Assembly (NCBI GenBank): GCA_943737045.1
Contig: CALSFV010000205.1
Location: 512,001-576,000 of the forward strand
DNA length: 64,000 nucleotides
DNA from: Parapristionchus giblindavisi
Lineage: Eukaryota; Nematoda; Chromadorea; Rhabditida; Diplogasteridae
Reading direction: 5' to 3'
Shown in pieces: positions 9,619 to 21,600 of the stretch; the stretch's first letter is position 1; every line of letters starts with the position of its first letter. A program made the position numbers and the translations under genes. Under the pieces are notes generated by a model, which worked only from the letters and a program-made list of their open reading frames with translations, searched no databases and was not told the DNA's origin.

Positions 9619-12600
9619 TTGTCCGATCCGACGCTCGAGCGAAATCCAGCCAAGTAATGTGTTGTTTGATGCTCTGCATCTTGTAGTTTGATCTGATCTT
9701 TGATCTTTGATCTCTGCAGGTTTTGTCGTCAGGGCGGCGTAGAGCAGAGCACGGATAACCTGGACGCTGATGGGTATGGGTTGTTGTTTTACATGGTAAA
9801 CGTATATGAACTGGTGAACTATTTGCCTAACACTTCTTGTAAAGATTGTGCCGGGTGCAAACGGTCGTGATCCTAACCAGGCACTGGCAGATCAAGAAAT
9901 CTGGCGAGAATGAGGCCTAAATTGTGTTTAGCGTGAGCTTGACGTTCGATCTTTCATCTTTGATCCTTGTTAGGTGTTTGATTTTTAAAGGTTCACTGGC
10001 CGAAAAAGTGAGCCTTGAACTTAGGAAAATTACATAATGTACAACTCTATTGCCTTTAAATTTGTTCTGTGTGTCGCATTGCTTGAAAGAATTGTTTTCG
10101 TTTAAGATGCTGCAAGAGTTTCTCGCCTCTCGCATCAACCTCATATCTTCGCCGAACATTGCCGCCAACAAGAAGATCTCGTACCTTTTTCAGGTTTGAT
10201 CTTTGATCTTTGGTCATGTACCTTTTTGAGGTTTCATCTTTGATCTTTGGATATTGCACTTTTCTCAAACAACTATCATTTTGACTATAATCTTGATATC
10301 ATATTGACTATCATTGTACTGAGATGTATAATCTCTTGATTGTGATGTGATCTTTGATCTTTGATCTCTTGCATGATCTCATGATGCCTATTGCAGGTAC
10401 GACCTGATCTCGTGGCTTCAAACGAACGTGCGCGAACTGAGCGGTCGGAAACAAGCAGTGGCGTACGCGAATAAGCAATTTGTGGGAGGTGGACTGATTG
10501 AAGTGATGCAGCCACGTCAGTTTTATCGATTGATTTATTGGTTATTTTAATTATTGACACCTCGAGCTAACTTTACTCTCCGCTCTGGCAACACTATCTC
10601 GTAGACAAAGAAAGCAAGAGAGTGTGCCCAGGGCGGAGAGTTTCAAGCTAGATCGGGGTGTGGCTTTCAAAGTCAACAATAAATCGATTGTTCGATGAAT
10701 GCAAAAGAACACATATGGTTGCAGCCTTGATTCGAGATGATCTCTCGGAGGTATCGTCATCGGACGACGGACACTGTAAGCTTCATTTTATTTTTTAAAG
10801 TTATTTTATTTATTTTATTTTTCCAACCATAATTCTGCTTATATTATTCAATATCGTTTAATAGACCACACTGACGATACCGTTTATGTATGCTAATCGC
10901 CCACAGTACTCGAACTTTTAGCGAGATTACGGTATAATCATTCCATAGTGTCTCGCTACAGTACTCCAAATGGGAAAAAAACCCAATTGTGATGTTATGC
11001 ATCATTACAGTAACGCTTATCACAGTGCAATGTCATTTCGCTACAGTACCATTACAGAAATCGATGATTACAGTAACCCGTGAAGTGCACGATCTCCACT
11101 ACGGCTACCAATACTGCACATTGAAGGAGGAAGTTGGGAGGGAGGGAATGAATCTGCCCAAGTACGTTCTTTATTTTGGTTTTTTTATCTAACGTTGTCC
11201 ATTTATTTATCAGTTGTATTCAGTATTGTTTTATCGAACAATAAATCAGCTACGATTTCATTCAATAACAGATAAGTGAAACCGGAAAGTAACTGGGTAT
11301 TATGCACTTTTCGAACTCTGTGAAAAGTGCATTTTTTTACTAATTGGCTTTTATTTATTGTTGAGCATCACATTAAAGATACACCCCAAGCTAATTTTAG
11401 ACTCTCCGCTATGATCACACTCTCTGGCTTTCTTTGCCAACGAGAGAGCGTTGTCAGAGCTGAGAGTAAAATTAGCTCTGGCCTTTAATTATAAGGGGTT
11501 TCCATTCAAACACAATCAATATTTGATGCGGTCAATTTCAGTTTCTGCTGCGTCGATTTCCTTCCGCGCGGATGCCGCTCAATGACGCGTCCGGACAAAT
11601 GCGTCTTCCGAGCGCACGCGCTTGACGCGGATCTACGCGATCGCGAGTACGACTATCCACTCGGGGAGTGGGCACGGGTACGGTAGTTATGACGATTGAT
11701 TTGTCTAGATTACGGTTAGAAAAAACTATCCTAGTTATGATATGGGTCCTTTACGGGGGCTTTGATCTAACTATACAATTCATGGGATTACGGTGGTTGA
11801 GTGATATTGATTGATATGATGTATTTATTGATTAATTACTTAAGATCGAGCACGAGCGTTCCTATTGTGAGGGCAAAGCATTCGAGTTCACGGTGAAATG
11901 GATGATGGCATGTGGTCAAACTGTGGCTGATACGGTATTACTCATTAATTGATTTCTTCCGGATACCGTACACTTTCGAATATTGATTGATTGTGCAAAT
12001 TTAATATTGTTTTCCACGTAGATTTTATTGTGTGATAAGGGAAGAATGACTTTGATCTTTGATCTTTGATCTTTGATCTTTGATCTCTGTTCTCATTCAG
12101 TTATCCGTGTGGCGTCGTCGTGCAGAGTCGGCCAAGTTCTACCTTTTCCCGGTCCCAGAAGACATCTTTGCCCTGCCCACTGATGTACACTCGAATCCTT
12201 TGAGGTAAGGGGATTAATCAATCGATTGATTGTTTGGATCCCTGAAACAATAGTTACAGTAATCCTAGAGCTCATTGATTGCTTTGCAGACAACCAATCA
12301 AGATCAAGATTGATCGAGGAACGCTGAAGGAGACGGAGGTGAGAGTTGTTGTTTTTAGATTTGTGCACTCTCTATTGATGCACCATGATTGACCATAGCC
12401 ATTATAAACAGCATGAAACCTTTATCCGCCTTGTAGTAACTGTTTTGCTATTTCTCCGTGTTTGCCGGCAAACCTTTTGCCAGCGATCATGGATACGGTC
12501 TCTACAGGAACCATGGTAATTGGTAGTAATGTGTCCCTTCCCATTTCAGCCATAGGCCGAAAAGTACGCTGCAAACTACGAAGCCTGACAGCATTTTCAG

Positions 12601-15600
12601 CCGAAAATTACCGAAAAATCGAAAAACCTGAACGCATTTTGAAAATGCGTAACGTCGCTTATCATATCATATCACATATCATTGTAGCTTCCCTCTGTGA
12701 TGCGTTCTCTACTCCATCATCGTGGTTTCGTCTCACTCGCGTGTCCCGTGAACAAGAAACGATCGGAGATTAGCCAGTACGTTTCTTACTGTAATTACAC
12801 GATTGTGAAACGTCGCCGCACCACCGTGGTGAAGTAAGGCACACTACCACAATATGTCTATTACAGATACTTTGTGCACTGGACAGGCGGAATGTTCGCG
12901 TCACTCGAACGACCAACCACTGGCCAGCCATTCTACTATTGGAGTTGGAACCATATGCTCAGTCATCGATACCGAAATGCAGGGTACGGTAGGGTTACGG
13001 GTTACGGTAGATTGGATTATGTAGAGGAGTGCTATGTAGTTTTGATCTCCATCACCTCTTGGTATCCCTATTAATGATTATGTAAACTAGAGTATTAGGC
13101 AATGTTGTACAAGTGTTCAACATTCACACCCATTGAATCTATGTTTCGCGATGGGCATAAACGTCTTTGAGGGACTTAGCAAACCGATGATGCGTTGTTT
13201 TCTTATAGAATATGTAGTATATTTCCATATTACGATGCGGGACAGCAGCGCTAATTATATTCCCGTATGTTCATTCCAAATGAACATATACTAAAATTGG
13301 AACAATACAGAGAAGATTAGCATGGCCCCTGCGCAAGGATGACACGCAAATTCGTGAAGCGTTCCAAATTTTTTTTTAAGGATCTTGAACGTAGTTTAGT
13401 ACTCGCTCGGCTGCCTCTTAGCGATTCCCAAGATCCATATCAATCATTATTCGATGATTACAACAGTGTTGTTCGTATCAGCTCAATTATTGGTTGTCCA
13501 TTCATGCCTCTATCTGTCTATCGCATGCCTGTATCGGGTAATGATTCATCCTTTCCTCGTCTTACAAAGGTCTTGTGTCCTACTAAAAAACATAGAGATT
13601 TAATGCTTAAATATGCATCAAGAATTAAATCTGACCCTCACTTTCGTGATGTGTATATTCGTGCCTCCATTGCAAACCCCGCTGATAGACGCCCAACTCC
13701 ACCCATAAATCGTAATGGTCGCTCCAATCGCATCCCCAACCGTACTAGATTAAATTCCTCTCATTCCAATTATTCAGTTCATACCAATAACTTCCCCAAT
13801 CGTCGTGTACAGCCTAATTACCACAATCAACCCCAATCATTCCAGTATCGCCCCATTATTCGTCCCAATCATAGTGTACCTTTCAATCCATATCATAATC
13901 ATTATCCGACCCCATACATGTCTTACCAATCTCAATATGGTGCTCCACCCAACTTTGGCCTTCCCATCGCTCCTCTAATGTCAAACTGGTAAAATGTCTC
14001 CGGTCCACTAAGCAAAACCGATCAGTCGTTATCAATGCATTCTCTGCTAACTGTCGCTCGATTAAGAACAAATTGCCTTTCCTTGCCCAATTATTATCCA
14101 AAAACTATTCAATTATTTGTTTATATGAAAGCTGGCTTAGTTCCATTATGCCAAATTCATTATTACTCAATGGCCAAGACCATAATTATAAAGTATTTCG
14201 TAGGGACCGCAATAAAAATGGTGGTGGGGTCATTATCATAGTCCATTCTACCATAAATGTCATACAAGTATCAGATCAATTAGTCAAGGGGAGTCATGAG
14301 CTTTTGGCATTAGATCTAGACATAAATGGCGATCTCATTAGAATTGTTTGTGTTTACCGTAACCCAAAGGCAAATACCATACAAACCGAAAGTATGGTGA
14401 AATCACTATCCGATCTATCATCATGTCCCCATCCAACTATTGTAACAGGTGATTTCAATCTTCCAGATATAGACTGGTCCATTCAACCACTACACCAAAC
14501 ATGTTCCCCATCCTCCCGATTATTTATTGATTTTTGTATCACATCAAAATTTGCACAACTAGTGACAGAGCCTACCCACAAGTTTGGAAACACTCTTGAT
14601 CTTGTATTAAGCAATCATCCAAAATTAATCCATCAATTAATTTAGTAAGTAAATCAATGTACAGGAGTGATATGCATGCACGTATTTAAAATAATTGTAA
14701 CAATAAAACTATTAAGTAATGATGTGCTTCATGGTGTTTCGGCCGCTACGTCTAGACACCATAAAGCTTTGCCTGGTGTCGCGGCCATCTTCAGTAGACA
14801 GCACCAGGTCTTTCTAGAGACTTTATAAAACTAGATTTTTATATGAAAGTGTTAAAATTTCTAATTTAACAACTAAACTACTATGAATAGATAAGCTAAT
14901 TCTATAAACAAACAATAAAAGTGTGAATTACTAGAGTGTGATGTAACATGAATACAATGTAATTAACGGAAGTGGTATTAAAATGAACCTCGTTAGAGAA
15001 GATGAGATGAGTCCATGTTGTCCTGGCTGAGGTACGAAGTTATGCTGATGTGTCCTAATCGTCCTTCCTTTAAGTTGGTCTGACGTGGCATAGAGAGAGA
15101 TAGAGACTATCAGAACGAGGGACTGGGGTGGGGTCACTGTATTTATAGGCATTTGTTGTACCTTGTTCATAAACAAACTACAAATCTATGTATGATAGGC
15201 CAAGGACCGTGTGTAGATAATAATATGAAGGATTTATAGTCCAAAGGTCTAAGAGATATAGAAACTTGTCATTTATAGTTGCGAAGATCAGAGATCATAT
15301 TAAATTTTATCTAGAAAGTAAATTATGACAAATTATTCCTTTGTTTGTTGCATATTTAATTGAAATTAACGGGTTTTTGCTAATAGTTTTGAAAATTCTG
15401 CTGTGAATTTGAAACAATGGATAATTAAGATTTTTAAATGTAATTATAAGCTGTTTTGTTCTATCAATGAAGCTTTTATACTCTGTACTATTTCGATATA
15501 TTCTAAGTATTTCTCCATGTAGAGTATTTAGTCCTATTCTTAATGGTATACATGAGTTATAATGGGGATATCTGATTACTTTGAAAGAGTAATCATCTGT

Positions 15601-18600
15601 TTTGTTATAGATTGACGTTATCGCAGAGCCATTTACTATATGTATGTCTAGATCTAGAAAAGCTGTTTTGAAATCTGTTTGATTTGTTTTCTCTAATAAT
15701 AGTGAATTGTGATAGATCAATGAACTGATTGCTATAAAATCTTCTGATTTATCTGAACAATGAAATAGGTCATCTATATATCTAAATGTTCTAGAAAGTT
15801 TCTGTGCTAAAGTGTGTCCTTGTTTTATATTTTCGTATATATATTCATATTCCATGAATGAAAGTGTCATATCTGCTATCTGAGGAGATGCATTGTTGCC
15901 TTGCGGTATTCCTTTATTTTGTTTGAATATCTGACCTGCGTATACTGCGTAACTGTTATTGAGAACATATTCAAGCATCATTTTAATGTCATTTCTATCG
16001 TAACTTCTGCTATATAATGCTGGTGAATTACTGTAGAAAGTCTTTTGTCCTGTGACATTAATGTACTCTTTTTTAGCATTTCGAAACATTAATTCAATTA
16101 ACTTGAATATGTTTTCTCTTACTATTTTATGAGGTAGATTGGTAAATAAGGAAGAGAAATCAGCACAAAATATTTTTGCACTTTTATTTGATAAAGTTTT
16201 TAAACGTTGGTTAACTATTATAGTGTTATTTATTGAAAAATAATAATTAATGCCAGTTCTTTCAGTAATTTGTTTACAATATCTTTGGAAATGTAGTTTT
16301 AAGTGTTTAAGTATTAGTTGAAGTTCTTTGGATATGGATTTCAAACTACTGTTATAAGCTCCTGTTATGAATCTTGCTTTAATAGGATTTTTATGCATTT
16401 TTGGTATAGCATAAATTCGTGGTAGTGCACAGTCCTCTATTTGATTTAGTTTGTATTCATTAGTCTTTCTTGTATGTCTTCGTATTATTTCATCGTAGTC
16501 GATTGAGTTGTCTGGCTCGTATGTTCTACTATTATTTTCTTCAGTTGTTAATTCTTTTTCAAGAAATTTTAAGTATAACTTTTTGCATGTGAATGCAAAA
16601 TTACTTTTTGCTTTATCAACTTGTGTTATTATGAAATGCTTGTGTAGATCTTTTAGAGTATACTTTGATTTATTTTGTTCAGATGTATATTTGTTTAGTA
16701 GCTTTAATTTTAGCTTATTCTCAAAAATTGAATGATACATTTGTTTAATATTGCTTGCTTGTGAAGAGTTCAATTTCAGTTTTCGACATAATTTTGTTAT
16801 TACATTGTAAATTGATTCTTTAATGTTTTCCAGAACTTCTTCAAGTGTGTTATTAGGCGATATCCGATAATTTGTTCCAAACTCGAACAGATTTCTTAAT
16901 TCATGGTTCGATATGATATTTCTGTTACCTGTGCATATATGACCCAATTGTTTATCAATGAATTCAGGATAGTTGGCACAGGTGCAGTCGTCTTTCAGTA
17001 TTTTATCCTTTTCTTCTCTGCTTAATGTTTTCAAAAACCGATTGTAGTTACATAGAAAGGACGAAATTGGTTGTTCTAACGTATAGACAACTGATATTTT
17101 AGGTATTATTTCGGAAGGTTTATATTTTAATAGTTCTTCTGATATGTATGCTTTATTCATTTCTTTTTCTATTTTAAGAAGTTCCATGTATCTACCAAAG
17201 TAATGAACCTTCATTATAATTTTCGGTTTCTTGTCATCTTTTAAAGTAGATTTGTTTGACCAGAAGGTATTACAGACTAATGCGTATATTTTATATCTGG
17301 TTTTAAAGCTATGCTTATAAAACTCTTCAGTAGCGGTGTATTGAATTAATCTTTTATGTGTGTGTTTATATAATGATTTACCATACGTGTAAAGATTTCT
17401 GGTTTCCAAGTTTTCTATATTTTGGATTATATCGGCAATTGGGGAAGTATCTTTGTATGCTGGTTTCCTTCTTCTTTTCTTTCTGATTCCTCTAGTATTA
17501 TTGGGTAAACCTATCGGTTTGACATTGAAGTATGGATGTGATCTCTTAGATAATGGATCAATTTGTTCAGAAATATTTCCGAATCCACTTATTTGGTCGT
17601 TTAATCCAAGCGGAAATGCTGTATTTAGTGCTTTAATCCAATATAGTTCTCTCTCGGTCAAATCTTTACCATCAATTGAATGATCTAGAATATCAATATA
17701 AAATGATTCTTTAGAGTGGGAATTTTCTTTGAAGTGATTGCTTAAGAAAGTATTAAGATTATTATGACTGAATGAGTGTCTATGCTCAGACATTCTTTGT
17801 TTTATAGGTCGTTTAGTTTGTCCAACATATTGTTTTCCACAAACTTTACATGTAATGAGATAAATTACATTTTTTGCAGTGCATGAGGTATTAATATCTT
17901 TATTCGTTTGGTATAAGTCATTGGTTACTGTACTTTGTACGTGATCGTTTAGTCTCATTTTTGGGCAAATAACACATCTTGGTTTTGAACAAGTCGTTCC
18001 TCTATGTGTAGTATATTGAGTGGGAGTAAAGAGTTTTCGTCCGCCTATTTTTTGCTTAAAACTGGTTGAATGTAATGAACAAAAAGTGTTGCTAGGGTTT
18101 TTGGCGAGAATTGTTTGGGCTCTCTACCCTTGTTTGCAACAGCGGTAGCTCTTTAGGCAGGGCTGCTGCCCCTGGTGGTGACTACTGTGAATACAGTATA
18201 CCAGATATGGCCCAACCACTATGCGGCTGCGTCTACCGCTGTTGACTTTTGTCAACACAGCACGCAGTCACTGTAGTTGTGATACTGTTTGGAAAAGTTT
18301 CTGATGAACTAATGTATATATTATTAATAAGCCATTTTTTTCATGAGTTCAAAACTCATGAAGTATTTGAAATTTTTTAGATGAAATGAGCTAAATCTAA
18401 AGTATTTAAAGTTTTAGATGCAAATCTTTACAGGGGAATCGAGAATTTCTGTTGTGCGTTCTTAAAACAAAAGGATTTAAATGAAACTGTTTGGTTTACA
18501 GACAAAAGTCGTATGTCTTTGACAAAGATGTCGCGATGTGTGGGTTATGTGGAGCCCCTCATCCACACACTCCACTGGGTGTATACACCCTGTGGTTGTG

Positions 18601-21600
18601 TAGCGGTCTTATCGACCACTATGGAGAGGCGGACTTTTTATATAGAAGTGTTTTAACGATTTTTGTTTGAAATAGTTTCCCAAGACAATGACATTATATC
18701 AAACTGTATGTACATAATAAGTAATACGGATGTGTGTTATGCAGTGTAAGAGATTGAAATATGAGAATATTAAAGACTTTATTTGCAAATAAATTGTTTG
18801 TGTAATATGGAATGAATAAAAATTAATGTAATAATTCAGTTGTTGTGAGAAATTAAGTCTGCATCACCCTAACCTCGATAATTGAACTATCGAGTGGGGA
18901 CGCTTCAAGTTATGGCCCCCGCATGGTTAGTTCAGGGGTGGCGGAAAAGCTCCGCGGATGTCGACTCTTGGTCGAACCTAGATTGTACAGAGTGAGATTG
19001 TTCAAAATGAAAGCATGCATTGTACATGTGAAGTGAGTAAGAGTTAAGATAAATGATAATAAAGAAAGGTAAGGAAGATAATAGTATTAACTTATTATCC
19101 CCAGGTTGTGTAGAGTGGAGCTATGCTCTCACGTCAATACACAAGCCAAGGGAGAATTCAATTAATTTAGTAAGTAAATCAATGTACAGGAGTGATATGC
19201 ATGCACGTATTTAAAATAATTGTAACAATAAAACTATTAAGTAATGATGTGCTTCATGGTGTTTCGGCCGCTACGTCTAGACACCATAAAGCTTTGCCTG
19301 GTGTCGCGGCCATCTTCAGTAGACAGCACCAGGTCTTTCTAGAGACTTTATAAAACTAGATTTTTATATGAAAGTGTTAAAATTTCTAATTTAACAACTA
19401 AACTACTATGAATAGATAAGCTAATTCTATAAACAAACAATAAAAGTGTGAATTACTAGAGTGTGATGTAACATGAATACAATGTAATTAACGGAAGTGG
19501 TATTAAAATGAACCTCGTTAGAGAAGATGAGATGAGTCCATGTTGTCCTGGCTGAGGTACGAAGTTATGCTGATGTGTCCTAATCGTCCTTCCTTTAAGT
19601 TGGTCTGACGTGGCATAGAGAGAGATAGAGACTATCAGAACGAGGGACTGGGGTGGGGTCACTGTATTTATAGGCATTTGTTGTACCTTGTTCATAAACA
19701 AACTACAAATCTATGTATGATAGGCCAAGGACCGTGTGTAGATAATAATATGAAGGATTTATAGTCCAAAGGTCTAAGAGATATAGAAACTTGTCATTTA
19801 TAGTTGCGAAGATCAGAGATCATATTAAATTTTATCTAGAAAGTAAATTATGACAAATTATTCCTTTGTTTGTTGCATATTTAATTGAAATTAACGGGTT
19901 TTTGCTAATAGTTTTGAAAATTCTGCTGTGAATTTGAAACAATGGATAATTAAGATTTTTAAATGTAATTATAAGCTGTTTTGTTCTATCAATGAAGCTT
20001 TTATACTCTGTACTATTTCGATATATTCTAAGTATTTCTCCATGTAGAGTATTTAGTCCTATTCTTAATGGTATACATGAGTTATAATGGGGATATCTGA
20101 TTACTTTGAAAGAGTAATCATCTGTTTTGTTATAGATTGACGTTATCGCAGAGCCATTTACTATATGTATGTCTAGATCTAGAAAAGCTGTTTTGAAATC
20201 TGTTTGATTTGTTTTCTCTAATAATAGTGAATTGTGATAGATCAATGAACTGATTGCTATAAAATCTTCTGATTTATCTGAACAATGAAATAGGTCATCT
20301 ATATATCTAAATGTTCTAGAAAGTTTCTGTGCTAAAGTGTGTCCTTGTTTTATATTTTCGTATATATATTCATATTCCATGAATGAAAGTGTCATATCTG
20401 CTATCTGAGGAGATGCATTGTTGCCTTGCGGTATTCCTTTATTTTGTTTGAATATCTGACCTGCGTATACTGCGTAACTGTTATTGAGAACATATTCAAG
20501 CATCATTTTAATGTCATTTCTATCGTAACTTCTGCTATATAATGCTGGTGAATTACTGTAGAAAGTCTTTTGTCCTGTGACATTAATGTACTCTTTTTTA
20601 GCATTTCGAAACATTAATTCAATTAACTTGAATATGTTTTCTCTTACTATTTTATGCCAGTTGACGTAATATATTTTGACTTCGCTAAGGCATTTGATAG
20701 AGTATCCCACCCCAAACTTCTAGCTAAGCTCAACACAATTGGTTTATCCTCTAAAACCTTACGTTGGATTTCTGATTATCTCAACAACAGAACTTTTCAA
20801 GTTAGAGTAAAAGATAAACTCTCCGAGTGTCACCCTGTAACTAGTGGAGTGCCGCAGGGCTCAGTACTTGGGCCCTTCCTCTTTCTCATTTTCACATCTG
20901 AACTACCCATTCTGGTACAAAAAGATGGTGTGCTGGCTCGCCTATATGCTGATGACATAAAGATATACAGATCATTTAAAACTGGTGAACCTCCCCACCC
21001 CCTACAAGTTGCAGTCGATACTATTGTTAAATGGTCAAACGACTGGCAGTTGCCTCTAGCGTCCCATAAATGTAACTCCCTACACCTAGGTAGAGCCAAC
21101 CCTTCTAGAGTATATAATATTGAAGGCAATAATCTAACTCAAAAAGAAGTTGTCAAAGATCTAGGATTCATAATTCAAAGAAGCCTGACTTTCTCAGACC
21201 ATTGTAGAGCAGTATCAATCAAAGCAAAATCAGCCTGTCATATAATTATGCGAGCTCTAAGAACAAATAACCCCATAATTCTACTAAAAGCATATTCAAT
21301 TTATATTAGGCCTATTTTAGAGAGTGCTTGCACTGTATTCAATCCCTACCAGAAAAAAGACATAAAAATGTTAGAAAAAGTACAGAATTATTTCTCAAGA
21401 AGGTTGTTTGCACGTTGCCATAAATATACGTGGCAATTCATGCCGAACAGTAGTGCACGCAACACAAAACTCGGTCTTGACACTCTCGAGCAACGCAGGC
21501 TAAACATTGACATTAAAATGTCCATGAAACTACTTAGAGGGAAAACTAGGATTTCAAATAATAAAAACCACTATTTCAAAACCTACGTTACTAGAAATGG

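Larger units (their letters stand above)
14634..20656 (-). mobile_element. Penelope-like element, partial tandem, permuted domain order
   Basis: On the minus strand a truncated unit (20656-19159) is followed by a full unit (19158-14634). The segments 14634-16131 and 19159-20656 are direct repeats 4,525 bp apart and look identical, the usual tandem arrangement of Penelope-like elements. Each repeat carries the RT C-terminus, a 3' UTR and a hammerhead-like terminal motif. The order GIY-YIG then RT matches the Naiad/Chlamys group rather than classic Penelope. About 18,130-19,158 is a structured 5' region with several GC hairpins. Identical repeats indicate a recent insertion. Confidence 0.85.

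Noticed and set aside
14931..15176. 81-aa minus-strand frame repeated at 19456-19701
   Set aside because: Lies in the Penelope 3' UTR; its duplication is simply the direct repeat, and no motif is seen.
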